Origin: Bin5 sp965204525
Lineage (GTDB): Bacteria; Chloroflexota; Anaerolineae; Caldilineales; Caldilineaceae
Length of the DNA stretch: 64,000 bases
NCBI GenBank assembly: GCA_965204525.1
Contig: OZ241994.1
Coordinates: 992,001-1,056,000, forward strand
Direction: 5' to 3'
In this document: piece after piece, positions 62,807 through 64,000 of the stretch
Position numbering within the stretch: position 1 is the first letter of the stretch
How the letters are laid out: every line of letters begins with the position of its first letter
Program-made: the position numbers and the translations under genes
The notes under the pieces: generated by a model
What the model saw: the letters and a program-made list of their open reading frames with translations, nothing else
Told to the model about the DNA's origin: nothing
The model's database searches: none

Positions 62807-64000
62807 ATGGGTGTTACGATAAATACCTTCGATATTCGAAACTTGACTCGAACGTCAAACGGTCACGATTCAAGCGACCAAACTGTTGACGTCGCCGACC
62901 CGACGGTTGACAGCGGAAACGGATATGACAACGGCTTTGAATCTTCGATCATTGATGCCCACGACTTTTTCGAACGGGTCGTTCAGGAGTACAACGAAGG
63001 ACCGGGGCCGGAGACGCTTGAGGCCGACATTGGCGTGGCCCGCTCGGTCATCCCCGCCGGCACCGGCGCCTATCGCGATTTCAGTTACATTGCGCCGGAG
63101 ATTCCCGAGTACATCCAAGAGAACTGCACAGGATGCATGAGTTGCGTCACCCAGTGCCCGGATACTGCCATCCTGGGCAAGGTCGTGACAGACGACGTGC
63201 TCGGTGAAGCGTTGGATGACATCGAAGACGACGCCGAACGCAGATTCATGTCCGGGCAGTTCGCCGAGACCAATAAGTTCTACAAAGTGCCGGCCAAGAG
63301 AAAGAAGACACCCGGAAAGTTTGGCATCTTTATCGATCCTACCAAATGCAAGGGTTGCGCCGAATGTGTAGAGGCGTGCGATGACCTCGGTTACCATGCT
63401 CTGAAGATGATTGAGAAGGAAGACACGACCGTTCCTATCTACCAGAAGAGCATCGATTTCTTCCGCAAGCTGCCCCCGACGCCGCAGGAGTTCATCAACG
63501 AGCGCGTTGCGGTCGACATGATGCTGGCCGAGCAGAGCATGCTGTACGTCGGCGGGGCCGGGTCCTGCGCCGGTTGCGGAGAAGCTACCGCAATCCGCAT
63601 GTGGCTGGCCGCTCTTGGCTACAAGTACGGATCAGAGAATATCGGCATCGCTGCAAGTACGGGCTGCAACACGGTATACGGCAGCACGTATCCTTACAAC
63701 CCGTACATCGTACCCTGGAGCAACTCGCTCTTTGAAGACGGCCCCACGTTCGCAATGGGCCTTCGCATGCGCTGGGACCAGCTTGGCTGGGAGGACAAGC
63801 AGCTTTGGGTAATGGGCGGCGACGGCGCCATGCTCGACATCGGCTTTCAGGCGCTCAGCCGGATGCTGGCCAGCGGCATGAACATTAAAGTGCTCGTGCT
63901 GGATACGCAGGTCTATTCAAATACCGGCGGCCAGACCAGTACGGCATCCTTCACGGGGCAGGACTCCAAGATGTACTCGCATGGCAAGGTTCTGGCTGGC
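62807..64000 (+). CDS. Pyruvate:ferredoxin oxidoreductase-type enzyme, fused ferredoxin-beta subunit (partial, runs off the window)
   Basis: 398 codons are seen with no stop before the window end. After an unusual 85-residue N-terminus there are two [4Fe-4S] motifs: CTGCMSCVTQC and CKGCAECVEAC, then the TPP-binding beta domain with GSCAGCGEATAIRMW, WVMGGDGAMLDIGFQAL and VYSNTGGQTSTAS. This equals domains V and VI of NifJ. Together with the upstream gene it reconstitutes the five-part single-chain enzyme in two polypeptides. Starts at the ATG 57 bases after the upstream stop. Confidence 0.9.
   Translation, partial: MGVTINTFDIRNLTRTSNGHDSSDQTVDVADPTVDSGNGYDNGFESSIIDAHDFFERVVQEYNEGPGPETLEADIGVARSVIPAGTGAYRDFSYIAPEIPEYIQENCTGCMSCVTQCPDTAILGKVVTDDVLGEALDDIEDDAERRFMSGQFAETNKFYKVPAKRKKTPGKFGIFIDPTKCKGCAECVEACDDLGYHALKMIEKEDTTVPIYQKSIDFFRKLPPTPQEFINERVAVDMMLAEQSMLYVGGAGSCAGCGEATAIRMWLAALGYKYGSENIGIAASTGCNTVYGSTYPYNPYIVPWSNSLFEDGPTFAMGLRMRWDQLGWEDKQLWVMGGDGAMLDIGFQALSRMLASGMNIKVLVLDTQVYSNTGGQTSTASFTGQDSKMYSHGKVLAG

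Noticed and set aside
1..64000. CRISPR arrays, rRNA and tRNA genes, prophage modules
   Set aside because: No regularly spaced repeats, no cloverleaf-compatible sequence and no phage structural genes were seen on either strand.

Overview
The window looks like part of a Chloroflexota genome, probably a marine or host-associated Anaerolineae/Caldilineales- or SAR202-like lineage. This is inferred from gene content and style: an Ile T-box ahead of a eukaryotic-type isoleucyl-tRNA synthetase, a decaprenyl-phosphate phosphoribosyltransferase-like UbiA protein, DUF2142-type membrane proteins, YtkA/MauG-type proteins, RHS elements, and repeated enolase-superfamily, phytanoyl-CoA dioxygenase, SDR and D-2-hydroxyacid dehydrogenase genes. 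No rRNA or tRNA gene was seen, so placement below phylum is a guess.

Layout. 0.2-9 kb, plus strand: housekeeping genes (secF, a D-Ala-D-Ala carboxypeptidase, rluB, cmk, an E1-alpha dehydrogenase), an internally deleted mgtE relic and a large DUF2142-like membrane protein. 9-16.3 kb: an aminotransferase (minus), then a plus-strand carbohydrate ABC transporter operon ending in a sulfatase; its first permease gene is split by a complete IS982-family element with perfect 7-bp target duplications. 16.3-35.6 kb: a long minus-strand run. Read in transcription order it is T-box leader, alaX-like editing gene, ileS, gcvH, a sugar-type binding protein, SDR, MaoC hydratase, SDR, SDR, a Liv-type binding protein, then (with its own strong promoter) a second Liv-type binding protein, livH, livM, livG, livF, an aminotransferase and a 3-hydroxyacyl-CoA dehydrogenase. 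35.6-44.6 kb: two CorC/HlyC-type CBS membrane proteins, a UbiA prenyltransferase, a PHP/AlbA_2 fusion and lon.

45-64 kb is an accessory and catabolic region. It holds an enolase-superfamily enzyme, a PhyH oxygenase and a hydroxyacid dehydrogenase in a row; a truncated RHS gene whose C-terminal tip carries an HExxH metallopeptidase motif, translationally coupled to a lipoprotein gene; a YtkA-like lipoprotein with a di-heme peroxidase; then a second hydroxyacid dehydrogenase, a glycosyltransferase, MOSC, methyltransferase, alpha/beta hydrolase, aldo/keto reductase, second PhyH and glyoxalase-like genes. It ends with a two-gene pyruvate:ferredoxin oxidoreductase-type enzyme, the second gene running off the window.

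The strongest points for follow-up are the RHS metallopeptidase/lipoprotein pair, the Ile T-box that also governs an alanyl-tRNA editing-type gene, the PHP-AlbA_2 fusion downstream of lon, and the clean IS982 disruption with a foldback leader over the transposase ribosome-binding site. Functions are assigned by reading motifs; no database search was run.
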